This document shows, piece after piece, positions 43,061-51,638 of a DNA stretch of 64,000 nucleotides. The notes under the pieces are model-generated. The model ran no database searches. It worked only from the letters and a program-made list of their open reading frames with translations, and was not told the origin of the DNA. The stretch spans positions 868,001-932,000 of the forward strand of contig NZ_PXUE01000002.1 in the NCBI RefSeq assembly GCF_003020585.1, in the 5' to 3' direction. Position 1 is the stretch's first letter; each line of letters starts with the position of its first letter. Source of the DNA: Chryseobacterium aurantiacum. GTDB taxonomy: Bacteria > Bacteroidota > Bacteroidia > Flavobacteriales > Weeksellaceae. The position numbers and the translations under genes were made by a program.

Positions 43061-43093
43061 TTTGGTGTATTCAAAAACTATTTTGTACATTTG
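43061..43093 (+). promoter_or_regulatory. Promoter of rplS
   Basis: A -33 TTTG at 43061-43064 and a -7 TACATTTG at 43086-43093, with a 21-base gap. It is one of the two most complete Bacteroidota-type promoters in the window. Confidence 0.75.
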
Positions 43094-43146
43094 CAACCTG
43101 TTATTCAACCTCTGACGATAAACGTGTAAGTTGCTTAGCTTTAACA
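43093..43146 (+). ncRNA. Possible structured leader of rplS mRNA
   Basis: The short leader holds GCAAC (43093-43097) complementary to GTTGC (43130-43134) and TGTTA (43099-43103) complementary to TAACA (43142-43146). These pairings cross, so they are either exclusive or form a pseudoknot. A small ACG-ATAAA-CGT hairpin lies inside. Ribosomal protein genes often have autoregulatory leaders. The evidence here is only short complementarity. Confidence 0.3.
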
Positions 43147-43161
43147 TTTTATTTTATAATA

Positions 43162-43518
43162 ATGGATTTATTAAAGTACGTACAAGACAAGTACATTGCG
43201 AAAAAAGAATTCCCTGAATTCAAAGCAGGTGATACAATTACTGTGTATTACGAAATTAAAGAAGGACAAAAGACAAGAACTCAGTTCTTCAAAGGTACAG
43301 TTATCCAATTAAGAGGTACTGGATCTACAAAAACTTTCACAATCAGAAAAATGAGTGGTGATGTAGGTGTAGAGAGAGTATTCCCTATCAACTTGCCTGC
43401 ACTTCAAAAAATCGAGGTTGACAGAAGAGGTAGAGTTAGAAGAGCAAGAATCTATTACTTCAGAGATCTTAGAGGTAAAAAAGCGAGAATTAAAGACGCT
43501 GCTTACAAGAAGAAATAA
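43162..43518 (+). CDS. rplS: 50S ribosomal protein L19
   Basis: At 118 residues it is full length. It shows the L19 pattern FPEFKAGDTITVYYEIKEG, QFFKGTVIQLRGTG, TFTIRKMSGDVGVERVFPIN and the basic C-terminus RRGRVRRARIYYFRDLRGKK. L19 sits at the subunit interface of the ribosome. It is not next to trmD or rpsP here, unlike in many other bacteria, and has its own strong promoter and terminator. Confidence 0.98.
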   Translation: MDLLKYVQDKYIAKKEFPEFKAGDTITVYYEIKEGQKTRTQFFKGTVIQLRGTGSTKTFTIRKMSGDVGVERVFPINLPALQKIEVDRRGRVRRARIYYFRDLRGKKARIKDAAYKKK

Positions 43519-43537
43519 TTCAGACAACAATACATAC

Positions 43538-43578
43538 AAAAAGAGGCTGTTTATCTATAAACAGCCTCTTTTCTTTTT
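43538..43578. terminator. Bidirectional terminator
   Basis: AAAAAGAGGCTGTTTA pairs with TAAACAGCCTCTTTT around a short loop, between the convergent rplS and SRPBCC genes. T-runs on both sides. Confidence 0.85.
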
Positions 43579-43594
43579 TAGAATAATCGTAACA

Positions 43595-44038
43595 TTATTC
43601 TTTATACGGAACTCCTTTTCCCGTTTCCAGAAATAGTTTCAGGCTACTGATAAATTGCAGCCAACCATTAGAGCATATGTCATAGCATTCAATAAGCGGA
43701 TGTAAACCAATATGGGTAAGGGTAAGCAGAACTCTATTATCCTTTTTCTCTATTTCCCAAACAATGGTTGTACCCATCCATTCTTTTTGATTTTTCAGTT
43801 CAGGAATGGCAATCAAAGAATCTTCAACATACCAGATAACCTTTGAATTGATGACTAAATCTTTCACCCGTATCGTTTTGTGAATATGATCTCCAAATCG
43901 TACCGTGAATACTTCATTGGCTTTTCCAGATGATCCTTTAAACATTTCAGTCCACCAAAGAGGAATTTTATGTGTCAGGGCATCATATACTTTGTCCGGC
44001 ATGGTTATTATCTCGATTGTACTGCTATAATTGTCCAT
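43595..44038 (-). CDS. SRPBCC domain protein (AHSA1/START-like)
   Basis: A 147-residue single-domain protein of the SRPBCC fold. It has the AHSA1-like features STIEIITMPDKVYDALTHKIPLWWT (split here: start of helix after the first strand), WMGTTIVWEIEKKDNRVLLT and the C-terminal helix SNGWLQFISSLKLFLETGKG. The fold binds hydrophobic ligands in a deep pocket; the ligand is unknown. It lies 104 bases downstream of the AraC gene on the same strand and may share its transcript. Confidence 0.88.
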   Translation of the reverse strand: MDNYSSTIEIITMPDKVYDALTHKIPLWWTEMFKGSSGKANEVFTVRFGDHIHKTIRVKDLVINSKVIWYVEDSLIAIPELKNQKEWMGTTIVWEIEKKDNRVLLTLTHIGLHPLIECYDICSNGWLQFISSLKLFLETGKGVPYKE

Positions 44039-44142
44039 AAAATATATTTTTTTTTTGGTAATACAATTTTATATAAATTATTTTTCAGGGAACTTTCCAT
44101 AAGGCAAGAAATTTTTCAAGGAAACATGACCCCTAAGATTGT

Positions 44143-44925
44143 CTACTCGTTCTTCATTAGATATTGTAATGGTGTAGCTCCTGTATGCTTTTTGAAAAAC
44201 TCTATAAATGCGCTATCTGAAGAAAAGTCCAGAATATGAGACACCTCTCCTATTGAGTTACCTTCTACCAAAAGCTCTATGGATCTCTGAAGACGCCATT
44301 GCTGTCTCCAGTCCTGATAAGACAGTCCCGTTTCTTTTTTAAAAATACGGGTAATTGTTTTTTCAACCGCCCCAGTTTCTTCTGCCAGTTTTTTTAGCAT
44401 GGGAGGCATAGATATCCGTTTTGTCCATTCTTCTATCGCATTCTTAAAACGTCTGTCATGTGGCATTTTCAGCTCTAATTTTTCTTCAGGAGCATCGTCC
44501 ATTTCATTCCAGAATACTTTTAGAATATTCTCCTGATTCTTACTAAGAACATCCCAATCCCAGAAGCAGATTCTTTCAATAATCTCTTTCAAAAGTGGGC
44601 TTACATGCAAAACCTTAAGGCTGGAATGCATGTATTTTTCTGCATATTCCTCATTAAAATAGATGGATCTGTACGCTACCATATTGCGAAAATTTACCCG
44701 ATGAACTTCATGAGCCGGAATCCAAAGCATTCTGAACGGAGGCAATACAAACTGTTGATCTGATGTGGTAACCGTCATACAGCCTGATGGGGCATACAGC
44801 AACTGTGCCTTGGAAGTGTGAAAATGAAATCCGGAATCATGCATGACCATATCAGAAGCAATTCCAATTACTTTTTCTTGAATAGAATCTGCATTAAATT
44901 CTTCATTTTGTCTGAGTATCGCCAT
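44143..44925 (-). CDS. AraC family transcriptional regulator
   Basis: A 260-residue regulator with an N-terminal cupin sensor (VLPPFRMLWIPAHEVHRVNF) and C-terminal double helix-turn-helix (MLKKLAEETGAVEKTITRIF and IGEVSHILDFSSDSAFIEFF). It is divergent from the Bcr/CflA-type MFS gene with 74 bases between starts. This is a common layout in which the AraC protein controls the transporter. Confidence 0.92.
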   Translation of the reverse strand: MAILRQNEEFNADSIQEKVIGIASDMVMHDSGFHFHTSKAQLLYAPSGCMTVTTSDQQFVLPPFRMLWIPAHEVHRVNFRNMVAYRSIYFNEEYAEKYMHSSLKVLHVSPLLKEIIERICFWDWDVLSKNQENILKVFWNEMDDAPEEKLELKMPHDRRFKNAIEEWTKRISMPPMLKKLAEETGAVEKTITRIFKKETGLSYQDWRQQWRLQRSIELLVEGNSIGEVSHILDFSSDSAFIEFFKKHTGATPLQYLMKNE

Positions 44926-44999
44926 GTCCTATTTTTGATATTTTTTGTTTTTATATCATTATAAATATACACTGAAATTTTCAAAACTTTGCAGAAAAA

Positions 45000-46145
45000 A
45001 TGAAAAAGACAAATCCACTTTGGTTATTGACCCTGTTGGTGATGCTGCCTCAGTTTGTAGAAACCATCTACAGTCCTGTTTTGCCAATGGTTCAGGAAAA
45101 ATTTGGAGTAAATGAAGAATCTACCATGTTAACCATCAGTTTATATTTTATTGCTTTCGCTTTAGGAGTTGCATTTTGGGGAGTACAGTGTGACAGGATC
45201 GGAAGAAAAAAATCTTTAGAATACGGATTGATCACTTATGGAATAGGAACTTTTGCAGCTATTTTTGCCCCTAGCTTCGTTATTCTGCTTGCTGCCAGAA
45301 TAGTTTCAGCATTTGGAATTGCAGTAGGCTCAATCGTTACTCAGACTATTTTAAGGGACGTTTATGAGAGGGATCAGATCAGTAAGGTTTTTTCATGGAT
45401 AGGGATCGGTTTATCCATCAGTCCTATTATCGGGATGATCACAGGTTCCGTACTTGCTTCGTCTACAGGACATCAGGGTGTTTTTATTACTTTGTATATG
45501 TTGGCTGTTCTATTTTATATTTTGGCAAGAAAAAAGGTCTCTGAAACCAGAGATTCAGGAAAAGAAATAAGTGTTAGTACCCTTTTTAGTTTATTAAAGA
45601 GAATGCTTGGCGATCGGGATATTATCAGGTGTTGCCTGCTCATTATGAGCTTTAATGTTTTGTTGTTTTCGTATTATTCACTGGCTCCATTTATATTTAA
45701 GGAGCAACAGTATTCGTCATATATTTTCGGATACAGCAGTATGATATTGGCCGCAGGAACTTTTACAGGAGCCAAACTGAATAGGTTTCTTTTATTAAGA
45801 AATATTTCACCTAAGATTTTAGTTCAGAGAAGTACAATGGGTGCACTTGCGGCTTCTATTTTGGTCTGGATATTAATGGATTATGGAATTTATTTTTTAA
45901 TTCCTTACTTTTTCATTGTTATGGCATTCAGTATGGCCATTCCAAATATTTTAAGCACAGCCTTAATTAATTATAAAAATGAAACGGGAAGTGCAGGAGC
46001 TTTACTAGGCCTTATTTATTATATATTGATTGGTATTGGGTTGGTAAGTATCGGATGGATTCAAAATCTGGGACTCTCTTGTATTATCTTTTCCGGAATT
46101 GGTGTTTTGGCTATATTCATTCAACTGAAAAGGAAGGCTGTTTAA
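45000..46145 (+). CDS. MFS transporter, Bcr/CflA-like drug efflux
   Basis: A 381-residue protein with twelve predicted helices. The MFS signature GVQCDRIGRKKSLEYG lies after helix 2, and RIVSAFGIAVGSIVTQTILRD after helix 4 matches the Bcr/CflA group (motif C-type GIGLSISPIIGMITGS follows). It probably exports drugs or small metabolites by proton antiport. Regulation by the divergent AraC protein is likely. Its stop codon abuts that of the convergent DUF3592 gene. Confidence 0.9.
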   Translation: MKKTNPLWLLTLLVMLPQFVETIYSPVLPMVQEKFGVNEESTMLTISLYFIAFALGVAFWGVQCDRIGRKKSLEYGLITYGIGTFAAIFAPSFVILLAARIVSAFGIAVGSIVTQTILRDVYERDQISKVFSWIGIGLSISPIIGMITGSVLASSTGHQGVFITLYMLAVLFYILARKKVSETRDSGKEISVSTLFSLLKRMLGDRDIIRCCLLIMSFNVLLFSYYSLAPFIFKEQQYSSYIFGYSSMILAAGTFTGAKLNRFLLLRNISPKILVQRSTMGALAASILVWILMDYGIYFLIPYFFIVMAFSMAIPNILSTALINYKNETGSAGALLGLIYYILIGIGLVSIGWIQNLGLSCIIFSGIGVLAIFIQLKRKAV

Positions 46146-46166
46146 CTATAAACGGTCTTTTCTTTT
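46133..46166. terminator. Bidirectional terminator overlapping both stop codons
   Basis: GGCTGTTTA pairs with TAAACGGTC (two wobbles) around ACTA. The stem spans the stops of the MFS gene and the DUF3592 gene, which meet at 46145/46146. The plus side has a TTTTCTTTT tail. Confidence 0.6.
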
Positions 46167-46637
46167 AAATAACAGATCTATATAATATTTAAGGACAAAC
46201 AATCCTATTCCTAAGGGAATCATTGATAAGCAAAGAATCATAAACGGCCAAAACCACAAATGCCAAAAACCACCGCGGATGGCTTTTGACGGGTTATCCT
46301 TGTCAAAGTAAACAGTGACTTCATTGGACCACGATCTATTGCTTGAGCTGTAATCGGCATAAAGCTCATGAGACTTATTGGAAGTATCATAGTATCTGAT
46401 TATAGGAGAATACATTTTGGTATATCCGCCATCATCGTCCTTTGACCAACTTTCTTCGTAGCCTGTAATATTTCCTCCTGTCTTGATGCCATTGGAAACC
46501 AGATCCAGATGTATGGAAAATTTACTGTAGCTGTAATAGACTCCTCCACCACCCATTCCCAGGAATAAAAGCATAAATATTACGGAGAAAAAAACCACCC
46601 AAAAACTATCACCTTTCTTTTCCTTATTGAATTTCAT
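46146..46637 (-). CDS. DUF3592 domain membrane protein
   Basis: A 163-residue protein with two membrane helices (FWVVFFSVIFMLLFLGMGGGG near the N-terminus, split by glycines, and FWPFMILCLSMIPLGIGLFV near the C-terminus). They flank a ~80-residue extracytoplasmic beta domain (GGNITGYEESWSKDDDGGYT, VTVYFDKDNPSKAIRGGFWH) typical of DUF3592. Its function is unknown. It is the last gene of the DUF4280 island, 27 bases after the multi-pass membrane protein. It could be an accessory or immunity gene, or an unrelated neighbour. Confidence 0.82.
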   Translation of the reverse strand: MKFNKEKKGDSFWVVFFSVIFMLLFLGMGGGGVYYSYSKFSIHLDLVSNGIKTGGNITGYEESWSKDDDGGYTKMYSPIIRYYDTSNKSHELYADYSSSNRSWSNEVTVYFDKDNPSKAIRGGFWHLWFWPFMILCLSMIPLGIGLFVLKYYIDLLFKRKDRL

Positions 46638-46664
46638 ATCTGGATTTTAATAATGAATATCTAC

Positions 46665-47375
46665 TTATTCACTCTGGGACATTAATTGTTTTTCTCTTAT
46701 AATTGTAATTAAAAAAGATAGATTAACGGCCAGTAAAGCTGCCGGTACAAAGGATTCTTCAGTCTTTCCCGAAAAATAGACTCGTACTGCATACAAAATG
46801 ATAAAGATAGGTATTGAAATTTTAAAACTATTCATAATAAGCCCTAGCCTAATAGCCGCATTGAGCGTACTGTTTTTTGCGTCATTCTTTAATTGAAAAT
46901 AAAGGAATAAGGCCAATAGCAAGCAGGGTATTAAAATCTCAACATTCTTTATCATTATTTCATTCAACCCGATTACCAGCTTAAAAAAGCTTCCAAAAGG
47001 AGATTTTAAGATCAGTAGAATAAAAAGGAATGCAACAATAAACAATCCTGCTAACATGGATAAGGAGGCTTTAAGCTTATTCACTCCCTGGCTTTGCATA
47101 TCTTCCAGATACTTCGAATACATCACTTTCAGCCCTGCAATTTTTTCATTTTTACTATTCTTAATCTTATTGTAAAATAGGTACAAGAATATCATTTCAG
47201 CCTGAAAGAAGTTCATTACAATAACTTTTTCAAACTCAAAAAAGGTTTCCCTATTCAAGGAAAACCATAGATTTATATAAGAGCTCATAAAAACATATAC
47301 AATGGCATAAATCTGAAAAAACATCAAGAAGTTTCTTCCTAAAAAGTTTACAATGCCTTGTACTTTACTTATCAA
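46665..47375 (-). CDS. Multi-pass membrane protein, unknown family
   Basis: I do not recognise this 236-residue protein. It has about six hydrophobic helices (for example FLMFFQIYAIVYVFMSSYIN, MLAGLFIVAFLFILLILK, VEILIPCLLLALFLYFQL, ISIPIFIILYAVRVYF) and short charged loops, with no signal peptide. It lies 45 bases after the lipoprotein gene of the DUF4280 island. A polytopic protein next to a putative membrane-active effector fits an immunity role, but there is no direct evidence. Confidence 0.7.
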   Translation of the reverse strand: MISKVQGIVNFLGRNFLMFFQIYAIVYVFMSSYINLWFSLNRETFFEFEKVIVMNFFQAEMIFLYLFYNKIKNSKNEKIAGLKVMYSKYLEDMQSQGVNKLKASLSMLAGLFIVAFLFILLILKSPFGSFFKLVIGLNEIMIKNVEILIPCLLLALFLYFQLKNDAKNSTLNAAIRLGLIMNSFKISIPIFIILYAVRVYFSGKTEESFVPAALLAVNLSFLITIIREKQLMSQSE

Positions 47376-47420
47376 AGTTTATGTATTTAAATGCTGTATT
47401 TTGTGTTGAAAAATAACTGT

Positions 47421-48305
47421 TTATAAAATAATTTCCAAAGGAGAGTTTTTATTTTTTCTATAAAATAATATATACTCCATAAATGCTTCTTTCTCGTCCT
47501 GATTATCAATAAACACTCCTGGGGCATCCTCTTTCTTTTGAAGACCCACTAGTTTTCCGTTTCCGTAAAATACAAGCTTGTAGTTTTCTAAAGGGAAAAG
47601 CTTCACTTTATTATTTTCAATACCTGAAACATAAGAATTTTCAGCCTGCGCTCTTTGTTCTTTGGTATAGTACATAGATGCAAATGTATTATCCTGTCTT
47701 AGTTTTGTAAGTTCCTTATATTTGGCCAGATCAGCATCTTTAAATGCATTTGTATATTCTATATATTTTTTTTCTAATTCCTTTAAGATCACTGCCTGGT
47801 CTTCCTTGGTAAGATCCATACCTTGTCTCCAGTCGGTTAATTCATAGGGAACATTTGCAACAAATGTTTTTTCCATTGCAAAATTCCCTTGGTTTTTAGG
47901 ATCAACAGGAGGTGTTTTATAAGAAAATTTGGTTTGTCTTTCTCTAGCTTCTCCTTTTGGGTATTCATCCACTGTTAGGGATACTTCAGCCCCGGAAGGA
48001 AGCGGCTTTCCCTCTGCAACGGAAATCATCTTCATAGAGATTCTTTGCTCTCCACTTTTTGGGATAAAGCTATTGACAGGCAATCGAAATGCGGTTGCAC
48101 CAACATTATAATGAAAATAGACGGGAACATCATTAATATAAATTTCAAAATAACAACCACGGGCATCTATTGCTAGCTCATACATGGGTTGATTGGTGTC
48201 TATTTTTTTTTCCATTTCTATTTCTTTAATATTAGTTTTTTTTGTACATCCGAAACTCACTATCATAATTAAAAAAATTAGGCAGTAAATTACTTTATTT
48301 GTCAT
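47421..48305 (-). CDS. Lipoprotein in the DUF4280 island, candidate immunity protein
   Basis: The start is placed at 48305 (MTNKVIYCLIFLIMIVSFGC), giving an ATGACAAATAA overlap with the effector stop, a classic coupling arrangement; in-frame ATGs at 48317 and 48341 are possible. The 294-residue product has a lipobox (VSFGC) and so faces the periplasm or surface. A beta-type domain follows (LAIDARGCYFEIYINDVPVY, EAEVSL-like strands), then a helical part (VILKELEKKYIEYTNAF). I do not recognise the family. An exported lipoprotein encoded directly after a putative effector is a typical site for immunity to a periplasm-acting toxin. Confidence 0.75.
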   Translation of the reverse strand: MTNKVIYCLIFLIMIVSFGCTKKTNIKEIEMEKKIDTNQPMYELAIDARGCYFEIYINDVPVYFHYNVGATAFRLPVNSFIPKSGEQRISMKMISVAEGKPLPSGAEVSLTVDEYPKGEARERQTKFSYKTPPVDPKNQGNFAMEKTFVANVPYELTDWRQGMDLTKEDQAVILKELEKKYIEYTNAFKDADLAKYKELTKLRQDNTFASMYYTKEQRAQAENSYVSGIENNKVKLFPLENYKLVFYGNGKLVGLQKKEDAPGVFIDNQDEKEAFMEYILFYRKNKNSPLEIIL

Positions 48306-51111
48306 CCTTTTCGTCATCAGTATATATTTTTTCTGGACCATACCATATATCTTTTTCTAATAGTTTATGTACATTATTATGTTTTATATCTCCTTTTTGG
48401 TTAGATACAACTTCGTCGTTGTTGTATACTGTTTTCTTTCTTCTTGTAATGGAAGAGTAAACTTCTAGTTTTGCTTCTGCCCCCAGGAATGTGACTGTTA
48501 CATTTTTAAACATTCCTTTACTATCAGAATCCCATTCTTCTTTATATTCTACACCTGCACCAAGGGAGGCTTTTATTTTTAATTCTTCTTGGGTTTCATA
48601 GGTTATACCATCTCTTACAATGGTCGAAATTAATGCAGTCCCTTCATAATTTACTCCAGCTTCAAGGCTGGCATTCACTGTAATTGTAAATTCTCTTTTC
48701 AGCTTTTCGTCCCAGCCGTCCAAGTTGTGATAGCCTATGGAGATATTCCCGGCCACTTCTGCCGTAAATACGAAATTAAAGAAAATATCTAAACCTTTAA
48801 CGGTATATTCTAATGCCTTAATGATTAATTCTACAGCCTTACCAATCCATCCAAATTTCCCCACAATGGGTACTAAATCTACTGTAATTCCAAAAGCAAT
48901 AAAAGGTTTTAGCGCTACGCCTCCTTCAATTCTCCAACCAACCTGTCCCAGATATTCTGCTTTTTTGGCTACTTCATGTTTCCATTTTAAAGCAATGGCA
49001 ACATTTGGTGGATCAATAGTAAAATCAAACTTCTTTAATACTCCTTTTTTATAGGCAGCGGATTGTGTTACATCTTCGTTGGTACCATCAAAAATTTCTG
49101 ATTTCTCATAAACAGCATTGAAAGTACCTATTACTTTTTTTATAGACTTCTCTATTTTATAGCCGGCTTCGTAATCTTTACCGCTTGTGGAAGCCTTCAA
49201 TGTAAAATCGGCTCCTACTTTTCCTTCTGTTTCTGCTTCAACGCTCAGCTCCTTTCTTACATACTTAAACCCAAACTGCCCGTGATACCCTCTCAGGTTC
49301 TCTCTTGTTGCTTGAAATTTGAATGTCGTTTTTTTCCATAAAGGAACGGCGATAAGAGCGGCCAGTTCCCATTCAATATCTGGAAATATTTTTATGCTGC
49401 CAATTTGATTTGGATATCGGCATGTACTGATTGGTAAAAAATAGGTTTGCGCGCTGCCTGAGGATAAAATAAAATACCTTAATGTCCATAAAGAATTCAC
49501 CGCTTCATTAGCATACTTACTATTTGCATAGGCCTGTACTCCTTCAAAAGCCGTTTTATTATACACATATTTCAGCATTAAGGTAATCTTCTCATTGCTG
49601 TCTAGCTTATAATCAACTCCCTCTCGCCACTGCTGTGCCATTCCTGCATTATATGAGGTGTTTGTTTTTACAACATCGGTATCATTCTCATTTTCTTTAG
49701 TAGGCGTTACTCCTGCATTTCTCTGTTGTTCCTGATGGGTGGCATCTGTACGTCTTACATGGTCATTTCCATTCTTTAAAGCGGCATATACCTTATCAAC
49801 CTGAAAAACGTTCTTTTTAGCAGAATGTTTCAGGCCCTGATCCAACAATAATCCCTGACAAAAGGAATCCTGAGTAGTAAGCTGGTCCAGGGTAATGGAA
49901 ATATTCTTTCGGGTATCTCCGGTTATAACGGCAAAGCTTTGTTTGGTTTTATCTATTGCTCCTACAGTTGCTGTTTCATCGAATATGACCAATGCTGCTC
50001 TATCTTTATCATCCTCATCTTTTAGCGTAATCTTTGAATAGCCGCATGGATCAAATTCTCTTTTTTTATATTCAACATCCCCAATATATTGGATCATGTT
50101 ATTTTTCTCCTGTTCAATACGCTCAAGATAATGATCCATCAGTTCCTCGGAAACGATAAATCTACTGGAAATAGATTTCTTATTATCTATATCTTTTAAA
50201 CCCAGTATTTCAGGGTCATACTGTACGAGATCGGTTGTGGGATCATCCGCATAATTTTTATAATTAACCCTTTCTTCTTTCTGATTGGTTCCATAAATCC
50301 TTCCTGGCTCTTCCCAATATTTATAAACTTCTATTACAACAGTGAAATTTTTCTTTGTAAGCTGGTTTTTCTTCCATTCAATATCTATGGGGAAAGTAAG
50401 GTTAATATAAGAATTCCAATTATCTCCACTTACACCATTGGCTATATTATATATTCGAGGCTCTTCCCAAAGGTTATTATCTTCGAAATCATCCGTTTCC
50501 TTAAGGCCTTTTGCAATATCTTCTTCTAATAAATATAGTTTTGCTTTGTATTTATTCTTTTTATCCAGATTATAGGCATGAAGCATAATCTGCAATGAAA
50601 CATTTTCTCCATAGCGTTTCACCTCCTCACTTTTTGTAAAGTAAGCAAAGGATATCTGGGGCTTATCCACCGGAATAATATAAAAATAGAAACCTGTTCC
50701 CGGACTTTCAGTAAAAAGCTCAACCCTCTGTTTATATCCATAATAATAGCTATAGCCGTCAGGATTAAAAATAAGTTTACTCCCTTGTTTATATTTGGTT
50801 CCCAAGCCATATTTAGCTACATTATCGGTACCTCCGCTAAGAGATCCCCATAAGTTTTCAGAAATGTCTTCCTGTTTGGCTTTCTCTAATTTCTGGAAGA
50901 AAAATTCATAAATAAAGGCCCATCTGGCCTTACTAACAGTTTCCTTAGGATTTTTGGTTTTTCCTCCAACACACCTTTCATCAACACTAAATTCGTTACT
51001 ATTATTGGTATATAATATATAAGTTCCTCCTTTAGAAACAGAGAATAACTTATCATTTTCTTTCCAGTAGCACCCTTGTAACCCTACTTTATTTTCAATA
51101 TTTTCTGCCAT
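48295..51111 (-). CDS. Large putative effector paired with a DUF4280 spike protein
   Basis: A 938-residue protein with no signal peptide. The N-terminal ~130 residues (KVGLQGCYWKENDKLFSVSK...) begin right after the DUF4280 gene. A beta-sandwich-like part follows (~140-270, FYFYIIPVDKPQISFAYF, VSLQIMLHAYNL), then a mixed middle region. From ~600 to the end it is rich in regular beta strands (SVEAETEGKVGADFTLKAST, ITVNASLEAGVNYEGTALIS). These are interrupted near 735-790 by a hydrophobic helical stretch (ITVDLVPIVGKFGWIGKAVE and following) that could insert into a membrane. I see no known catalytic motif. Position and architecture suggest a contractile-injection effector; its activity is unknown. 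Confidence 0.72.
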   Translation of the reverse strand: MAENIENKVGLQGCYWKENDKLFSVSKGGTYILYTNNSNEFSVDERCVGGKTKNPKETVSKARWAFIYEFFFQKLEKAKQEDISENLWGSLSGGTDNVAKYGLGTKYKQGSKLIFNPDGYSYYYGYKQRVELFTESPGTGFYFYIIPVDKPQISFAYFTKSEEVKRYGENVSLQIMLHAYNLDKKNKYKAKLYLLEEDIAKGLKETDDFEDNNLWEEPRIYNIANGVSGDNWNSYINLTFPIDIEWKKNQLTKKNFTVVIEVYKYWEEPGRIYGTNQKEERVNYKNYADDPTTDLVQYDPEILGLKDIDNKKSISSRFIVSEELMDHYLERIEQEKNNMIQYIGDVEYKKREFDPCGYSKITLKDEDDKDRAALVIFDETATVGAIDKTKQSFAVITGDTRKNISITLDQLTTQDSFCQGLLLDQGLKHSAKKNVFQVDKVYAALKNGNDHVRRTDATHQEQQRNAGVTPTKENENDTDVVKTNTSYNAGMAQQWREGVDYKLDSNEKITLMLKYVYNKTAFEGVQAYANSKYANEAVNSLWTLRYFILSSGSAQTYFLPISTCRYPNQIGSIKIFPDIEWELAALIAVPLWKKTTFKFQATRENLRGYHGQFGFKYVRKELSVEAETEGKVGADFTLKASTSGKDYEAGYKIEKSIKKVIGTFNAVYEKSEIFDGTNEDVTQSAAYKKGVLKKFDFTIDPPNVAIALKWKHEVAKKAEYLGQVGWRIEGGVALKPFIAFGITVDLVPIVGKFGWIGKAVELIIKALEYTVKGLDIFFNFVFTAEVAGNISIGYHNLDGWDEKLKREFTITVNASLEAGVNYEGTALISTIVRDGITYETQEELKIKASLGAGVEYKEEWDSDSKGMFKNVTVTFLGAEAKLEVYSSITRRKKTVYNNDEVVSNQKGDIKHNNVHKLLEKDIWYGPEKIYTDDEKDDK

Positions 51112-51113
51112 AA

Positions 51114-51590
51114 TTATTGAGCATTTAGAAATTCGTAAGGGTCTTTTTTATCAAGATTTTTCATATCCATCATCGGATTCACATGCGACTGTAGTTCACT
51201 GTCAGCTTTCTGTATATTCTTTTTGGCAGGTTCCCCCATTTGGCCTGTCTTGATGATGGTAATGCAGTCGGTACCACCTATTGGGCAGGTTGCCTTGCTG
51301 TCTTCCAGTAAAATATAACCTCCAGGTGGGTCGTAGAGTTCTTTTTCATAATACCCGCTCCATTGTGTAACAACAGCAGAACAAGGGGTATTATTTTTTT
51401 TGGAGCATGAACCGAAAGTATTCTTTTCAAAAGTAGCTCCAATATCTTTATGAGTAGCTGCCAGTTTACTGCTGCTCTCATGGTCATTCACATAATATTT
51501 GGTTTGCGTAAGTACCTTTAGCTTATCGGGTGCAGTGCCGAAATTGCATTTGCAGAGTGCTCCCTGTACTACTTTTTCTTTTAGTGACAT
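51114..51590 (-). CDS. DUF4280 (PAAR-like) spike-tip protein
   Basis: A 158-residue protein with the DUF4280 pattern: VVQGALCKCNFGTAPDKLKV at the N-terminus, the conserved NTFGSCSKK and NNTPCSAVVTQW pair, and LLEDSKATCPIGGTDCITI near the end. DUF4280 proteins are PAAR-like caps for type VI secretion or related contractile injection machines, and often carry or recruit effectors encoded next to them. The stop is two bases from the start of the 938-residue protein. No structural injection genes (Tss or eCIS tube/sheath) are in the window, so this would be an orphan effector cassette. Confidence 0.88.
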   Translation of the reverse strand: MSLKEKVVQGALCKCNFGTAPDKLKVLTQTKYYVNDHESSSKLAATHKDIGATFEKNTFGSCSKKNNTPCSAVVTQWSGYYEKELYDPPGGYILLEDSKATCPIGGTDCITIIKTGQMGEPAKKNIQKADSELQSHVNPMMDMKNLDKKDPYEFLNAQ

Positions 51591-51638
51591 TTTGGTGTGT
51601 TTTTGTAAAAATAAACCTTTTTATTGAACTGGTGGCTT

